DNA of 64,000 nucleotides, taken from NCBI RefSeq assembly GCF_021654575.1, contig NZ_AP024488.1:3805501-3869500 (forward strand). Direction: 5' to 3'. Of this stretch, positions 8,442 to 17,375 are shown piece after piece (positions within the stretch are counted from its first letter, which is position 1; each line of letters opens with the position of its first letter). Made by a program: the position numbers and the translations under genes. Source of the stretch: Desulfoluna limicola. GTDB lineage: Bacteria; Desulfobacterota; Desulfobacteria; Desulfobacterales; Desulfolunaceae. The notes beneath the pieces are model-generated. The model saw nothing but the letters and a program-made list of their open reading frames with translations, made no database searches and was not told the origin of the DNA.

Positions 8442-8466
8442 ACGTCTTTCAGAGGAAATGGTTACA
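8442..8466 (-). promoter_or_regulatory. Candidate ECF-type autoregulated promoter
   Basis: On the minus strand TGTAAC is followed after 16 bases by CGTTT. The spacing and the AAC / CGT cores are those of ECF promoters. The start site would fall only a few bases before the ATG at 8430. Autoregulation by the sigma factor is inferred. Confidence 0.4.
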
Positions 8467-8566
8467 TTTTTTCATAACCATTGAGTCTTTTGGGGAAAAC
8501 ACCATCCACGACTGAGGCGAACCCTCACCAGAGTAAACACCTCAAGCGCTTGTCACACGCGCAACC

Positions 8567-8746
8567 ATTCAGCTCAACGTCGCCTTTCGGCGGCCCTGCC
8601 GGAGGCCAAAACTTTGAAACCTTGGACAAACAGGTTTCGAGCGCCGTTTCGATTGCATCACCGATCTCCGCACTCCATACCGTTTGGGCTTAACGACCCG
8701 GACCGTTTTTGCGGCGCTTTTTTCACAACTCGATCCGCCGGAGGCA
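8567..8746. repeat. Dispersed palindromic repeat, copy 3
   Basis: ATTCAGCTCAA then GCCT-TCGGCGGCCCTGCCGG, AAACTTTGAAACCTTGG, ACAAACAGGTTT at the left. At the right, GTTTGGGCTTAACG, GTTTTTGCGGCG and the inverted end CCGCCGGAGGC. The right half recurs inverted at 21270-21362. Confidence 0.8.
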
Positions 8747-8896
8747 GAGCCCAACGGTGACTCACACGGTTCACTACCGGGAGCCCCGGCGTGTTTTTTT
8801 TTCACCCACGCCAGATGCGCTCCCATGTTCTCTTCATCGTTCTTAAAAACAGCGGGCAAGGATGCTCCGACCGTCAAAGCCCCCCCATAAAACCCA

Positions 8897-8925
8897 TTGA
8901 CAAAGGAAACGATGAAGAGTCTAAT
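8897..8925 (+). promoter_or_regulatory. Sigma-70-type promoter of ribB
   Basis: TTGACA and TCTAAT are separated by exactly 17 bases. The expected start site near 8932 is a few bases before the FMN riboswitch. Confidence 0.75.
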
Positions 8926-8939
8926 GCATCTACCTTATT

Positions 8940-9081
8940 CTCAGGGCGGGGTGAAATTCCCCACCGGCGGTAAGCCTCTATGGCAAGCCCGCGAGCGCTC
9001 TTTCCGGAACATACCGGTCAGGGGACAGCAGATCCGGTGTGATTCCGGAGCCGACGGTTAAAGTCCGGATGGAAGAGGATA
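8940..9081 (+). promoter_or_regulatory. FMN riboswitch (RFN element)
   Basis: The conserved RFN segments occur in order: AGGGCGGGGTGAAATTCCCC, ACCGGCGGTA, AGCCCGCGAGC, the CCGGT...CAG arm, GATCCGGTG.GATTCCGGAGCC, GACGGTTAAAGTCCGGATG and GAAGAGGATA. It binds FMN and switches off the downstream riboflavin gene. The 210 bp between it and the ATG must hold the expression platform; a CATGCGG/CCGCATG hairpin follows at once, but no T-run terminator is obvious. Control may therefore act by sequestering the GGAGG of ribB. Confidence 0.95.
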
Positions 9082-9292
9082 GGTTGTCCCATGCGGACCC
9101 GCATGTGCCCTCAATGCCTGTGCGACCCCGCTTCGTGATGCCTTTCGATTCGTGTGGCAAAGGATGGTCCTTTCGCCCGCACCCCTTCCGTTAGCCCTGA
9201 TTCTGGAAATCCTCGACTCTGTACATCGCTTTTTGCATCTGCATGCAGCCTTTGTCCCAGGAGTCGGGTTAACATGATTTGGAGGTTTTTCC

Positions 9293-9949
9293 ATGAATCA
9301 GAATCTTCTCGAACAGTTCGGCACCCCCATTGAAAGGGTAGAAAAAGCCCTTACCGCCCTTCGAAACGGCGAAGGCGTCCTTGTGGCGGATGACGAGGAC
9401 CGCGAAAACGAAGGCGACCTCATCTTCGCCGCAGAAACCATCACCGAAGCGCAGATGGCCCTCATGATCCGGGAATGCTCCGGCATCGTTTGCCTCTGCC
9501 TCACCCCGGAGATGACCTACACCCTGGACCTGCCCCTCATGGTTCCGGCCAACGGTTCCCGCTACGGCACCAACTTCACCGTCACCATTGAGGCAACAGA
9601 AGGCGTTACCACAGGCGTCTCCGCCAAAGACCGGGTCACCACCATCAAGGCGGCCATCGCCGATAACGCCCACCCCAACGACTTGCAGAGGCCGGGCCAT
9701 GTCTTTCCCTTGAAAGCACGGAAGGGCGGCGTCCTCGAACGGGAAGGCCACACAGAAGCCACCGTGGATCTCTGTCGGCTCTCCGGGCTCAAGCCCACCG
9801 GCGTCCTTTGTGAGCTCACCAACGAAGACGGCACCATGGCCCGCCTTCCCGAGTTGGTGGAGTTCGGCAAAAAGCATGGCATGACGGTCCTCACGGTGGC
9901 GGACATCATCCATTACCGCCGAACCATGGAAGCTAAAAACGTCGCTTGA
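9293..9949 (+). CDS. ribB: 3,4-dihydroxy-2-butanone-4-phosphate synthase
   Basis: This enzyme converts ribulose 5-phosphate to 3,4-dihydroxy-2-butanone 4-phosphate plus formate, supplying the four-carbon unit of riboflavin. At 218 aa it is the monofunctional RibB form, without the RibA (GTP cyclohydrolase II) domain found in RibBA. The acidic metal-binding loop [11 protein letters not shown] (residues 33-43) and the later GHVFPL and GHTEA motifs are present. GGAGG lies eight bases before the ATG. Control by the upstream FMN riboswitch confirms the role. It appears to be transcribed alone. Confidence 0.97.
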   Translation: MNQNLLEQFGTPIERVEKALTALRNGEGVLVADDEDRENEGDLIFAAETITEAQMALMIRECSGIVCLCLTPEMTYTLDLPLMVPANGSRYGTNFTVTIEATEGVTTGVSAKDRVTTIKAAIADNAHPNDLQRPGHVFPLKARKGGVLEREGHTEATVDLCRLSGLKPTGVLCELTNEDGTMARLPELVEFGKKHGMTVLTVADIIHYRRTMEAKNVA

Positions 9950-10016
9950 TCGCCCCCCATTCGTCCATAGGGTCACAACATCAGCCCTTCAGACCGTACA
10001 TGGTTGGCAGCATCAA

Positions 10017-10052
10017 AAGGGGCCCTGCCACGCCTCCCGGCAGCGGCCCCTT
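10017..10052 (+). terminator. Probable terminator of ribB
   Basis: AAGGGGCC-CTGCC pairs with GGCAG-C-GGCCCCTT. The stem is strong but no T run follows, so termination is less sure than hairpin formation. Confidence 0.5.
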
Positions 10053-10180
10053 CCACGTTCATCGGAAAGGCCACGCGCTTCCCTTGTGAAAAGCGCCCCC
10101 GCAGAAAAACCGGTGTGAAGAGCAACGACGCCTCGGATGAAGCCCGATCAACCAAGCACCATGATCACCTTTAAAAACAA

Positions 10181-10220
10181 AAAAGGCCCGACAATCCTTT
10201 GAAGGAATCACCGGGCCTTT
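10181..10220 (-). terminator. Terminator of tRNA-Thr
   Basis: AAAGGCCCG and CGGGCCTTT form the outer stem and ATTCCTT/AAGGAT the inner one. On the minus strand a seven-T run follows. It lies 16 bp past the CCA end of the tRNA. Confidence 0.85.
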
Positions 10221-10235
10221 GAGCATGCGTTTTTG

Positions 10236-10311
10236 TGGAGCCAATGAGCGGATTCGAACCGCTGGCCTGCTCATTACGAGTGAGCTGCTCTGCCAACTGA
10301 GCTACATTGGC
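10236..10311 (-). tRNA. tRNA-Thr (anticodon CGU)
   Basis: The full cloverleaf is readable on the minus strand: acceptor GCCAATG pairs with CATTGGC, D arm GCTCAGTTGGCAGAGC, anticodon stem GCTCA/TGAGC with loop CTCGTAA (anticodon CGT, codon ACG), T arm AGCGGTTCGAATCCGCT. The CCA is encoded, after discriminator T. Confidence 0.96.
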
Positions 10312-10620
10312 TCAACGGGGTAAAAATAGGCGAAAACCCGTGGAGACGTCAAGGGGAATCCCTTCCCGAGCCAAAGACTCGCCTGAAAACACTGGTAAAT
10401 TTGCATCTTTCAGGGAACCCGCCCCTCCGATGAGCACCATTGCATGAAAAACACGCACCATTTTCTGGACATCTGGGCCCATCAGGGATACAAGTGATAA
10501 TCGCTCTTTTCTGAGCACCTTCTTCTTCGGCAGATATCCCTGCCACACACAGGCCGTACCGGCCAATGAATTCTCAAAAACCCACCGTCGCACGGAACAT
10601 CGCGACGAAAGGACGATTAA

Positions 10621-11334
10621 GTGGCATCATCGAAATTTTATGCCGTCGCAGTAGGCCGTGTGCCCGGCATTTACACCAACTGGCCTGATGCTCAATCTCA
10701 GGTCATGGGGTTTGAAGGGGCCATGTACAAAAGCTTCCCGACCCGAGAAGAGGCCGAGACCTGGCGCAAAAACCCCTCATACGGCCAAGTGGTCCGGAAA
10801 CGATGCAAACCCAAAGAAAACGCCTCCGCCATCGCCACCCCCCGCCCCAAACCCGACGGAAAAAATCTTCACATCTTCAGTGACGGCGGTGCCATTGGTA
10901 ACCCCGGCCCCGGCGGCTACGGCGTGGTGATCGTCGATGGCAAAAAGCGCACCGAGCTTCAAGGCGGCTACGGCCACACCACCAACAACCGGATGGAACT
11001 CATGGGGTGCATCAAGGGCTTGGAACATATCGCCCCCACCAAACGTCCCGTCATCGTCACCACCGACTCCTCCTATGTGGTCAACGGCATCACCAAAGGG
11101 TGGGCCGAAGGATGGAGAAAAAAGGGCTGGATCAAATCCGACGGCAAGCCCGCCCTCAACACCGACCTCTGGGCCAAACTCCTCGACCTCTGCGCCACCC
11201 TCTCCATCCGCTTTCAATGGGTCAAAGGCCACGCCGGCCACCCCGAAAACGAACGATGCGATGCCCTCGCCACCGCCACCGCCCGCAGCGGCAAAAACCT
11301 CGATCTGGATGTGGGCTACGTGAAATCACTTTAA
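10621..11334 (+). CDS. rnhA: Ribonuclease HI with N-terminal hybrid-binding domain
   Basis: This enzyme cuts the RNA strand of RNA/DNA hybrids, removing primers and R-loops. Residues 4-50 form the viroplasmin/hybrid-binding domain (YAVAVGRVPGIYTNWPDAQ) known from eukaryotic RNase H1 and some bacteria. The catalytic domain (about 80-230) shows the acidic residues in SDGGAIGNPGPGGYG, ELMGCIKGLE, TTDSSYVVNGI and HAGHPENERCD. It starts with GTG at 10621, with AAGGA seven bases upstream. The 237-aa length fits the two-domain form. Confidence 0.95.
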   Translation: MASSKFYAVAVGRVPGIYTNWPDAQSQVMGFEGAMYKSFPTREEAETWRKNPSYGQVVRKRCKPKENASAIATPRPKPDGKNLHIFSDGGAIGNPGPGGYGVVIVDGKKRTELQGGYGHTTNNRMELMGCIKGLEHIAPTKRPVIVTTDSSYVVNGITKGWAEGWRKKGWIKSDGKPALNTDLWAKLLDLCATLSIRFQWVKGHAGHPENERCDALATATARSGKNLDLDVGYVKSL

Positions 11335-11628
11335 AAAGCGTTCCTGGTGCTTGGTGCCTCGGTCTTCGTTCATTGCATTCCCACAGCCCATGCCCCTTTC
11401 CAAAGGCGGCAGATAGCGACACCATGGCCGAGCACGACCAACGAATCGGCGCATGCCTCCATCGGTGAGGGACGAAATACTGCCCAGCCGAAAGCACCCC
11501 AAATGGTGACACACGCCCCTCTTTGCATCATGTGATATGACCAAAGACCTGCTGCCCTGACCCCCAGGGCTGCAGGCATCGACCTTTGCATGCTCGGCAC
11601 AACCTGCCCCCGGCAAACGCATAAAACA
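11335..11628. other. Gene-free stretch
   Basis: Nothing supported is seen here. Overlapping open frames on both strands look non-coding in composition. Confidence 0.4.
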
Positions 11629-11662
11629 AAAACCCCAAGAGCCGATAAGGATCCTGGGGTTC
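11629..11662 (-). terminator. Orphan terminator-like hairpin
   Basis: AACCCCA and TGGGGTT enclose a loop of about 17 nt. On the minus strand it runs into TTTTTGTTTT. No gene is supported upstream of it on that strand (11670-11980), so it may end a small RNA or be a relic. GAGCTGCTCAGCTC, an inverted repeat, lies just beside it at about 11668-11682. Confidence 0.5.
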
Positions 11663-11979
11663 ACTTTTGAGCTGCTCAGCTCCTGAAATGCGGCCTTCTA
11701 TGGTTATGTGCCTTAGAAAGGTCCGATCGAGAAGGCTGGCAAAGGGGCCGGAGAGACACGTTCCTGTCAGGATGCCCGGGACAAGGGAAAAGCCCAGAAG
11801 AAGATGCAGGCGCCCGAAGCGCCCGGCAAAGCAGAGGGCCGTTATGGATGCCAGAGTTCAGGGTGTGGAGATGACCGGTTCAGAACGGAGACAGAGCCCC
11901 TCGACAGTTACGCATGTAACCGCCGGGTTCATATTTTCTTCCGCCCGATGGGCAAACCAATTGCATAAAAAACGTAACT

Positions 11980-12225
11980 ATTCAGCTCAATCTTGCCTCC
12001 GGCAGCCCTGCTGGGTGCCAAACATCATCCCTGATCTACATGCTGGGTTTGACAAACAGGTCTTAAAATCTAATCTCTTGCCCCCACCGATGTTTCAAAC
12101 CGTATGGTCCTGATTTAACGTGTACGCTGCCTCCTTTTCTCTCAGCCCCCAGGGTCTGAGAGAAAAGGAAGCAGCAACCGGAACGTTTTTGCGAAGCTTT
12201 TTTCAAAAATCGACCCGCCGGAGGC
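11980..12225. repeat. Dispersed palindromic repeat, copy 4
   Basis: ATTCAGCTCAATCTTGCCTCC at the left, GACAAACAGGTCTTAAA in the middle, and GTTTTTGCGAAGC, TTTTTTCAAAAATCGAC, CCGCCGGAGGC at the right. Between the halves it has an extra CTCTCAG...CTGAGAG hairpin also recognisable in the 14.5-kb copy. Confidence 0.75.
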
Positions 12226-12414
12226 ATCTCGGAATGGTTATAAAAAACAACCATTTGACGAATAAGCCCCGTGTGACGTACCATAGCCCTATGATCTTTT
12301 TTTCGAGTGGTTTGCAATGCCCCCCCCAACCATGCCCAACACGGAGGCTTCTTTTCAACAATCATGTTGAGATGAACAGGTACAAATCAGGTTTATTGGC
12401 TGAAAGGCAACACC

Positions 12415-13263
12415 ATGGCGCAATGCACAGGAAACAAAGATGATAATGCCACGGACGACACGAACAGCGCAGTAGGCCGTGCCCTTGACCAAATGGTTTG
12501 GAACAGCATCAGACCCGTCAGCTTAACATTGGGTATTTTGTATAGTGTCTTTGCTGTCGGGCACTATTTTCTTCTCCCGCCGCATGTCCGTGTTCCAATG
12601 GCTTTGGTCGCAGGAGGCACCTCGGTCTTACTTTTTTTCATTGCCGTCTTTGCCCAACGCCTCTCCTTTTGTGAAAGGCTGACATACCCAATGGCTTTCG
12701 CCATTTTCAGCATGGCTATTACCAATAGTTTGCTTCATTTATATCTGACAGAAGATATCCTGCAAACGTCAAACGTGGTGCTGGTTATCTTTGGCACTAG
12801 TTTTTTTATTCTATCAAGGACTTGGTTCTTTTCAATGCTCTCGATCAGCATCCTCAGTTGGGCGCTGATTGTTCTCAACCTGGGGCATCCGGCACATTTC
12901 ACACACTTTTTCTATACTGTCATCAGTGCTGCTGTCGTTTCCATGGTTTTTCATGTTGTTCGCATGGGTAGCTTGACAGAGAACGAACGACTTCGACTAC
13001 TCAGCGACTCGCAACGCGTGGACAATGAACGTATTATCAGAGATTTAAGCCGGGCTCTTTCTGAAATCGATACCCTGAAAGGAATCTTGCCACTTTGTTC
13101 ATTCTGTAAAAAAATCCGTGACGAAAAAGGGTCCTGGGAACACGTTGACGTTTACTTACAAGAACACTCTGAAGTCGATATCTCACACTCTATGTGCCCC
13201 GGGTGCATGAAAAAGAACTACCCAGAAGAGTATGCTTCGATTTACCCCGAAGAAAATGAATAA
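12415..13263 (+). CDS. Membrane protein with C-terminal CxxC/CxxC tail
   Basis: The protein has 282 aa. Five or six membrane helices fill residues 35-180. A coiled-coil linker (about 185-215) leads to a C-terminal tail with LKGILPLCSFCKKIRDEKGSWEHVDVYL and SHSMCPGCMKK. This tail is a recurrent ending of bacterial PAS-containing signalling proteins and response regulators, and its four cysteines may bind a metal. No kinase, cyclase or phosphatase domain is attached, which is unusual: a membrane sensor joined straight to the tail. The ribosome site is weak (AAAGGC). It stands alone, with a repeat upstream. Confidence 0.75.
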   Translation: MAQCTGNKDDNATDDTNSAVGRALDQMVWNSIRPVSLTLGILYSVFAVGHYFLLPPHVRVPMALVAGGTSVLLFFIAVFAQRLSFCERLTYPMAFAIFSMAITNSLLHLYLTEDILQTSNVVLVIFGTSFFILSRTWFFSMLSISILSWALIVLNLGHPAHFTHFFYTVISAAVVSMVFHVVRMGSLTENERLRLLSDSQRVDNERIIRDLSRALSEIDTLKGILPLCSFCKKIRDEKGSWEHVDVYLQEHSEVDISHSMCPGCMKKNYPEEYASIYPEENE

Positions 13264-13586
13264 GGGCCAAGCCATTATTTATTTGCACAAGCACGCCCCA
13301 AGCCCAAAACCTCCCCCCAAAACGATGGCTATTGTATAGCCGCCTCATGCATGACACGGGCAATACAACTCTATCTCCGGAGCATGTCGAATCAATGGGG
13401 GACCCGCCCCCACGATCGAACAATCGGCACCGCCTCAGCCCATCGGAACAGGGGGCACCCCTTCGTATCTTGGGCGCCGGCACCCCGAGACACGGCGGCA
13501 TGGGTTGCCACCCGCCCTTGGCCACCCACGCCTCACGATGGTTTTCAACAGTGTACCCCGGCGTCGAAGAAGGAGGACGGAGGCAA
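13264..13586. other. Gene-free stretch before uvsE
   Basis: An open frame continuous with uvsE runs through the second half, but it lacks a ribosome site and reads as non-coding. No promoter was identified with confidence. Confidence 0.4.
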
Positions 13587-14483
13587 ATGATACGATTCGG
13601 CTTATGCTGCATATTCAGAGAGCAGCCCATAAAATTTCGGCGAACCACAGCAACATACCTTTCCAAGTTCAACCGCCGAGAGCAGCTCGCCCGTCTATCC
13701 GCACTTTGCCTTACCAATGCGGACAGCTTGATGAAGTCACTGGCCTTTTGCAATGAAAACGGCATTGGCGGGTTCCGGATCAACAGCCAGATTTTGCCAT
13801 TAAAGACCCACCCCGACATAGGCTACGATATCGAGGATCTGCCTGATGCGGGTCAAATTATTGACCGCTTCCAGGCCTGTGGCAGGTTTTCCGGGAAATC
13901 CACTATCCGAACAACCTTTCATCCCGACCAGTTCATCACCTTATCCTCTCCTCGTCCGGATGTGATTGAACGGTCCATCGCAGACCTGGCGTATCAGGCC
14001 CAGGTTGCAGAGTGGGTGGGTGCCGATGTCATCAACATCCATGCAGGTGGCGTGCATGGTGACAAACCTGGGACCCTCATGCGCCTGCAAAAAAACATCG
14101 ACCGGCTGCCCGCCCCGATCCGACAGCGACTAACCCTCGAAAATGACGACAAAAGCTATTCCCCGGAAGACCTGTTGCCGGTCTGTGCGAAACTGGGTGT
14201 CCCGATGGTGTATGACGTCCACCACCATCGCTGCTGCCAGGACGGTTTAAGTATCGAAGACGCAAGCCGCCTTGCCATGGAAACATGGGATCGGGAGCCC
14301 CTGTTTCACATCTCCTCTCCTGCCAATGGATGGCAGGCACCCAACAGCAGAGGGCATCATGATTATATCAACGTGGACGATTTCCCCCTCGTTTGGAAAT
14401 CCATGGATATAACCATCGAAGTGGAGGCAAAGGCAAAGGAGTTAGCGGTCCTGAAGCTGATGAGTGACCTGAGGCGTCTTTGA
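13587..14483 (+). CDS. uvsE: UV damage endonuclease UvsE
   Basis: This enzyme nicks DNA 5' to cyclobutane dimers and 6-4 photoproducts, starting an excision repair path independent of UvrABC. It is a TIM-barrel enzyme of 298 aa, close to the usual 300. Recognisable segments are MIRFGLCCIF at the start, GIGGFRINSQILPL, TFHPDQFITLSS, VINIHAGGVHGDK, LTLENDD and YDVHHHRCC, which carry the metal-binding His, Glu and Asp residues. ATG at 13587 is preceded by GGAGG about eight bases away. It appears to be transcribed alone. Confidence 0.95.
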   Translation: MIRFGLCCIFREQPIKFRRTTATYLSKFNRREQLARLSALCLTNADSLMKSLAFCNENGIGGFRINSQILPLKTHPDIGYDIEDLPDAGQIIDRFQACGRFSGKSTIRTTFHPDQFITLSSPRPDVIERSIADLAYQAQVAEWVGADVINIHAGGVHGDKPGTLMRLQKNIDRLPAPIRQRLTLENDDKSYSPEDLLPVCAKLGVPMVYDVHHHRCCQDGLSIEDASRLAMETWDREPLFHISSPANGWQAPNSRGHHDYINVDDFPLVWKSMDITIEVEAKAKELAVLKLMSDLRRL

Positions 14484-14534
14484 TCCTGCGATTCCTTCGA
14501 TCCTCCATGGCCTTACCTTCCCCGTATGGGTACG

Positions 14535-14726
14535 ATTCAGCTCAAGGTTGCCTCCGGCGGCCCTGCCGGGGGCCAAACATTTGAAACATTGGACAAACAA
14601 GCTCCAAGGGCGACCCGTCAACGTCCTTGATCGTGGCAAACCATATGGATCTGGCTTAACGGGGTAAGCCGCCTCCTTTTCTCGCAGCCCCGCGTAGCTT
14701 TTTTCAAAAAGCCACCCGCCGGAGGC
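14535..14726. repeat. Dispersed palindromic repeat, complete copy 5
   Basis: ATTCAGCTCAAGGTT, then GCCTCCGGCGGCCCTGCCGG, AAACATTTGAAACATTGG, ACAAACAAGCT at the left; TTTTTTCAAAAAGCCAC and CCGCCGGAGGC at the right. It sits between converging uvsE and the MBL gene, where it may also act as a terminator. Confidence 0.8.
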
Positions 14727-14793
14727 GGACTGATTGGTTACGAAAAAACCGGGTCTATCCGGTCTTTCATCTCATGTCTCCCACCATGCGCCT

Positions 14794-16080
14794 TTATACC
14801 AGGTACCGCTCCCCCTCTCGTGCAAGTTCGAATGGGCTGTTCGCCAGGAAGGGTGTGTGGTAGCCGAGAACTTTTCCGGGGATGGACCGCTGCAAAGCGT
14901 CCACCTCTTTCCAGTAAGTATGGACACTGCCCGGGTTGTCAAACTCGATCTCATGGAACACCAGGTCGCAGGGAGCAAACCACGAGGCTGTTAATTCCTC
15001 ACGCTTGAGAATCAAGTTCATCGCCTCATCGAATTTGGTATCCCCCGAGTAGCCAAAACTCTTCCCGCCAGCCGATATCTTGAGACCCACCGTCCCGTAG
15101 GGCAGGATGTGATGATTCCAGCGACTCTCAATGGTTATTGGCCCCAGGTTCAGCGGCGTGCCCGGCGTCAAGAATGTCACATTGACATGCTCTTTAAGGT
15201 CAGGAAAGAGGGGGGTATACAGCTCATGAAGAAGGCGGAAGACACTCTCTGCCGCCAAGAGGTTTATCCGGCGGTTTTGCTTCCGGGCGCGCTCCAGGCA
15301 TGCGGTAAACCCCTGAACATGATCTTCATGGTTATGGGTGAACAGAAAGTGGGTGATATCGTCCCAGTGAACGTTGTGACGGGCAAGGGTGTGGGCCGGG
15401 TAACCGCACGGGTCTATCCAGATCACAGACGTGCCAAACCTGACGACGGTGTTGGCAACGGTTCCGTAAATACCGTTGCCGCAGCCGATGGGGGTGATTT
15501 CGAGGCAATCACGCACGGCCTGATCCCGTGGCACGGACGCCAACAGAGAGTCAATCTCGTCATCTGAATTCTCCGCAAGGCCAAACCCCAGCCGATCGTA
15601 AATCACGTTGGTCTCATCGGAGATGACGATATTGCCCTTACTGAATCGAATGTCCAGGTCTCCGTTGCGGTACGAGGGATCGGCACTGTTCGGATGAAAC
15701 CAGTTGGCAAGCCAGTTCTTTCGCACAATGGCAAGGCACTTGTCGTCAAAGAAGTAGGGAAAGATGCGACCCAGGTGGCCATGGACTTGCTGGACATTGC
15801 GATGCAAGCCGACATACTCTTTTCTCAATCCCCCCCGGATCTGTGCCTGCCAGAGGATAAACTCCTCCCCTGTTCGGTTGTCGCCTCCAAGGGACACCTC
15901 CCAGTCGGGTAGTGCCACAATCTCCTCACGGAAGCCATGCTCCGTCAGAAATTTTGCAATATCCGGCATACCGCCGATCCGGACCGTTCCTTTGGAGGTG
16001 CTTACAAGGTCCACATGCATTCCGCAGTGGTCGATTCGTTGAACCCGGTCTGTCAGAGTTGTTAAACGGCTGGTTGTCAT
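14794..16080 (-). CDS. MBL-fold metallohydrolase of the LacI/TRAP locus
   Basis: This protein has 428 aa. Residues 1-190 are a specific N-terminal domain without a recognised family. Residues 195-400 are a metallo-beta-lactamase fold with THNHEDH at 248-254 (Asp253 and three His) and later ligands in NHHILPYGT and YSGDTKFDE. MBL enzymes of this kind hydrolyse phosphodiesters, lactones or similar bonds. The gene is divergent from lacI-dctPQM-GDPD, and a LacI-type operator lies just upstream of its ATG, so it belongs to the same catabolic locus. Together with the glycerophosphodiesterase this suggests phosphodiester breakdown (inference). Confidence 0.8.
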   Translation of the reverse strand: MTTSRLTTLTDRVQRIDHCGMHVDLVSTSKGTVRIGGMPDIAKFLTEHGFREEIVALPDWEVSLGGDNRTGEEFILWQAQIRGGLRKEYVGLHRNVQQVHGHLGRIFPYFFDDKCLAIVRKNWLANWFHPNSADPSYRNGDLDIRFSKGNIVISDETNVIYDRLGFGLAENSDDEIDSLLASVPRDQAVRDCLEITPIGCGNGIYGTVANTVVRFGTSVIWIDPCGYPAHTLARHNVHWDDITHFLFTHNHEDHVQGFTACLERARKQNRRINLLAAESVFRLLHELYTPLFPDLKEHVNVTFLTPGTPLNLGPITIESRWNHHILPYGTVGLKISAGGKSFGYSGDTKFDEAMNLILKREELTASWFAPCDLVFHEIEFDNPGSVHTYWKEVDALQRSIPGKVLGYHTPFLANSPFELAREGERYLV

Positions 16081-16097
16081 TCCCGCTTCCTTTTTAA

Positions 16098-16115
16098 AAT
16101 GTATATGTTTACATT
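16098..16115. promoter_or_regulatory. LacI-type operator, MBL side
   Basis: AATGTATATGTTTACATT is an imperfect palindrome of the LacI-family type. It lies 18 bp before the ATG of the MBL gene, where bound repressor would block transcription or translation. Confidence 0.6.
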
Positions 16116-16256
16116 CCTGCTGAAAATATCTGAATCACAGCCGCTATTCAAGACATTTCTTGGCCCGGGGCGCAGCTCAAATACGTGGGCATATCAACAT
16201 GTAACACCACGACAAAATAAAAGATTGACACGCCACAAGACTCACTGCTAAAAAAA

Positions 16257-16272
16257 ATGTAAACGTTTTCAT
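16257..16272. promoter_or_regulatory. LacI-type operator, lacI side
   Basis: ATGTAAACGTTTTCAT carries the central CG of LacI-family sites and shares the ATGTA half with the site at 16098. It lies 12 bp before the GTG of the regulator gene, which points to autoregulation. Confidence 0.7.
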
Positions 16273-16284
16273 CTGGAGGGTTGA

Positions 16285-17295
16285 GTGAGCACGATTATTG
16301 ATGTTGCACGACTGGCAGGCGTATCTACGGCAACGGTGTCCCGGGTGATCAACTCCCCCGATTCCGTGCGTGAGGCGACCCGAAACAAGGTCCTTTTGGC
16401 CATGAAGACCTGCAATTACAAGTACAACGCCCTTGCCCGCGGCTTCGTCACCAAGAAATCGAACACCATCGGTCTTATCATCCCGAACATCAACAACCCG
16501 GTCTTTGCCGACTCCACCCTTGGGGTTCAGGAGTATGCCGAAGAGCACAACATCAAGGTCGTTCTCGGCAACTCTTATTACAAGTATGCCCAGGAAGAGA
16601 ACCTGGTGAAAGTGCTTCGGGAAAGCCAGGTCGACGGCCTCCTCATCACCACAACCGACCTCAAAGGGGAAGTCCTGAAAGCCTTGGTCGATGACAACTT
16701 CCCCTTTGTACTCCTCTTCAGCACGGTCAAGGGCGGGCCGATATCAGCCGTCGGGATCGACAACTACCGGGGAGGCTACATTGCCACCGACCACCTTGTC
16801 TCACTGGGACATCGGCGCATCGGCATGGTAGCGGGCAACTTCTCTATAACGGACAGGAGCTTTCACCGCTGGAACGGCTACAGGAAATGTTTGCGAGACA
16901 ACGGGATCCCCTACGACAAAAACCTGCTGGTCCAGACGGACCATTCTCTTTCGGGGGGTCGGGATTCCATCAAAAAGCTTCTTGAGCTCCCCTCCCCTCC
17001 CACCGCCGTCTTTTGTTCCAACGACTATATCGCCTTTGGGGCAATGAAAGGCGCACGGGAAGCCGGGCTTGCCTTGCCCGAAGACCTCTCAATCGTCGGT
17101 TTTGACGACATGCAGACAGCCTCGTATATGGTCCCGGCGCTGACGACCATCCACCAACCGGCTTACGAGATGGGCCGGCGCGCTACCGAGCTGCTCATGG
17201 CGCTCATGAACACACCGGGTAAACCGGTGCAGACGATGATGGATATCTCCCTGGTTATCCGTGAGTCAACGACATCGGCACCAGACAGGGCATAG
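16285..17295 (+). CDS. LacI-family transcriptional repressor
   Basis: The protein has 336 aa. The N-terminal helix-turn-helix reads TIIDVARLAGVSTATVSRVIN, followed by the hinge helix and a periplasmic-binding-protein-like core (residues 60-330; SVDGLLITT-type, GIDNYRGGYIATDHLVSLGHRRIG, FCSNDYIAFGAMKGAR, IVGFDD). It starts with GTG at 16285 after GGAGGG. It is the first gene of a unit with dctP, dctQ, dctM and the GDPD gene, and is divergent from the MBL hydrolase. The ligand is unknown, but is presumably the transported compound or its hydrolysis product. Confidence 0.93.
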   Translation: MSTIIDVARLAGVSTATVSRVINSPDSVREATRNKVLLAMKTCNYKYNALARGFVTKKSNTIGLIIPNINNPVFADSTLGVQEYAEEHNIKVVLGNSYYKYAQEENLVKVLRESQVDGLLITTTDLKGEVLKALVDDNFPFVLLFSTVKGGPISAVGIDNYRGGYIATDHLVSLGHRRIGMVAGNFSITDRSFHRWNGYRKCLRDNGIPYDKNLLVQTDHSLSGGRDSIKKLLELPSPPTAVFCSNDYIAFGAMKGAREAGLALPEDLSIVGFDDMQTASYMVPALTTIHQPAYEMGRRATELLMALMNTPGKPVQTMMDISLVIRESTTSAPDRA

Positions 17296-17375
17296 TTTGC
17301 ACGTGTAAAATCAAACGAATAGTTGCATCTGTTGCACCAACCACACCCTCAATGCAAAACAACAAGGAGAACAGC

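Noticed and set aside
10236-10311. tRNA-Thr as integration site of the island
   Set aside because: The island starts 15 kb away, and no integrase or duplicated tRNA end was seen between them.
10777-11241. Long frames antisense to rnhA and similar ones opposite ribB, pglZ and brxL
   Set aside because: They are mirror images of GC-rich codons of well supported genes.
11667-12113. 149-codon frame on the plus strand
   Set aside because: Arg/Pro-rich composition without pattern, ends inside a repeat, no ribosome site.
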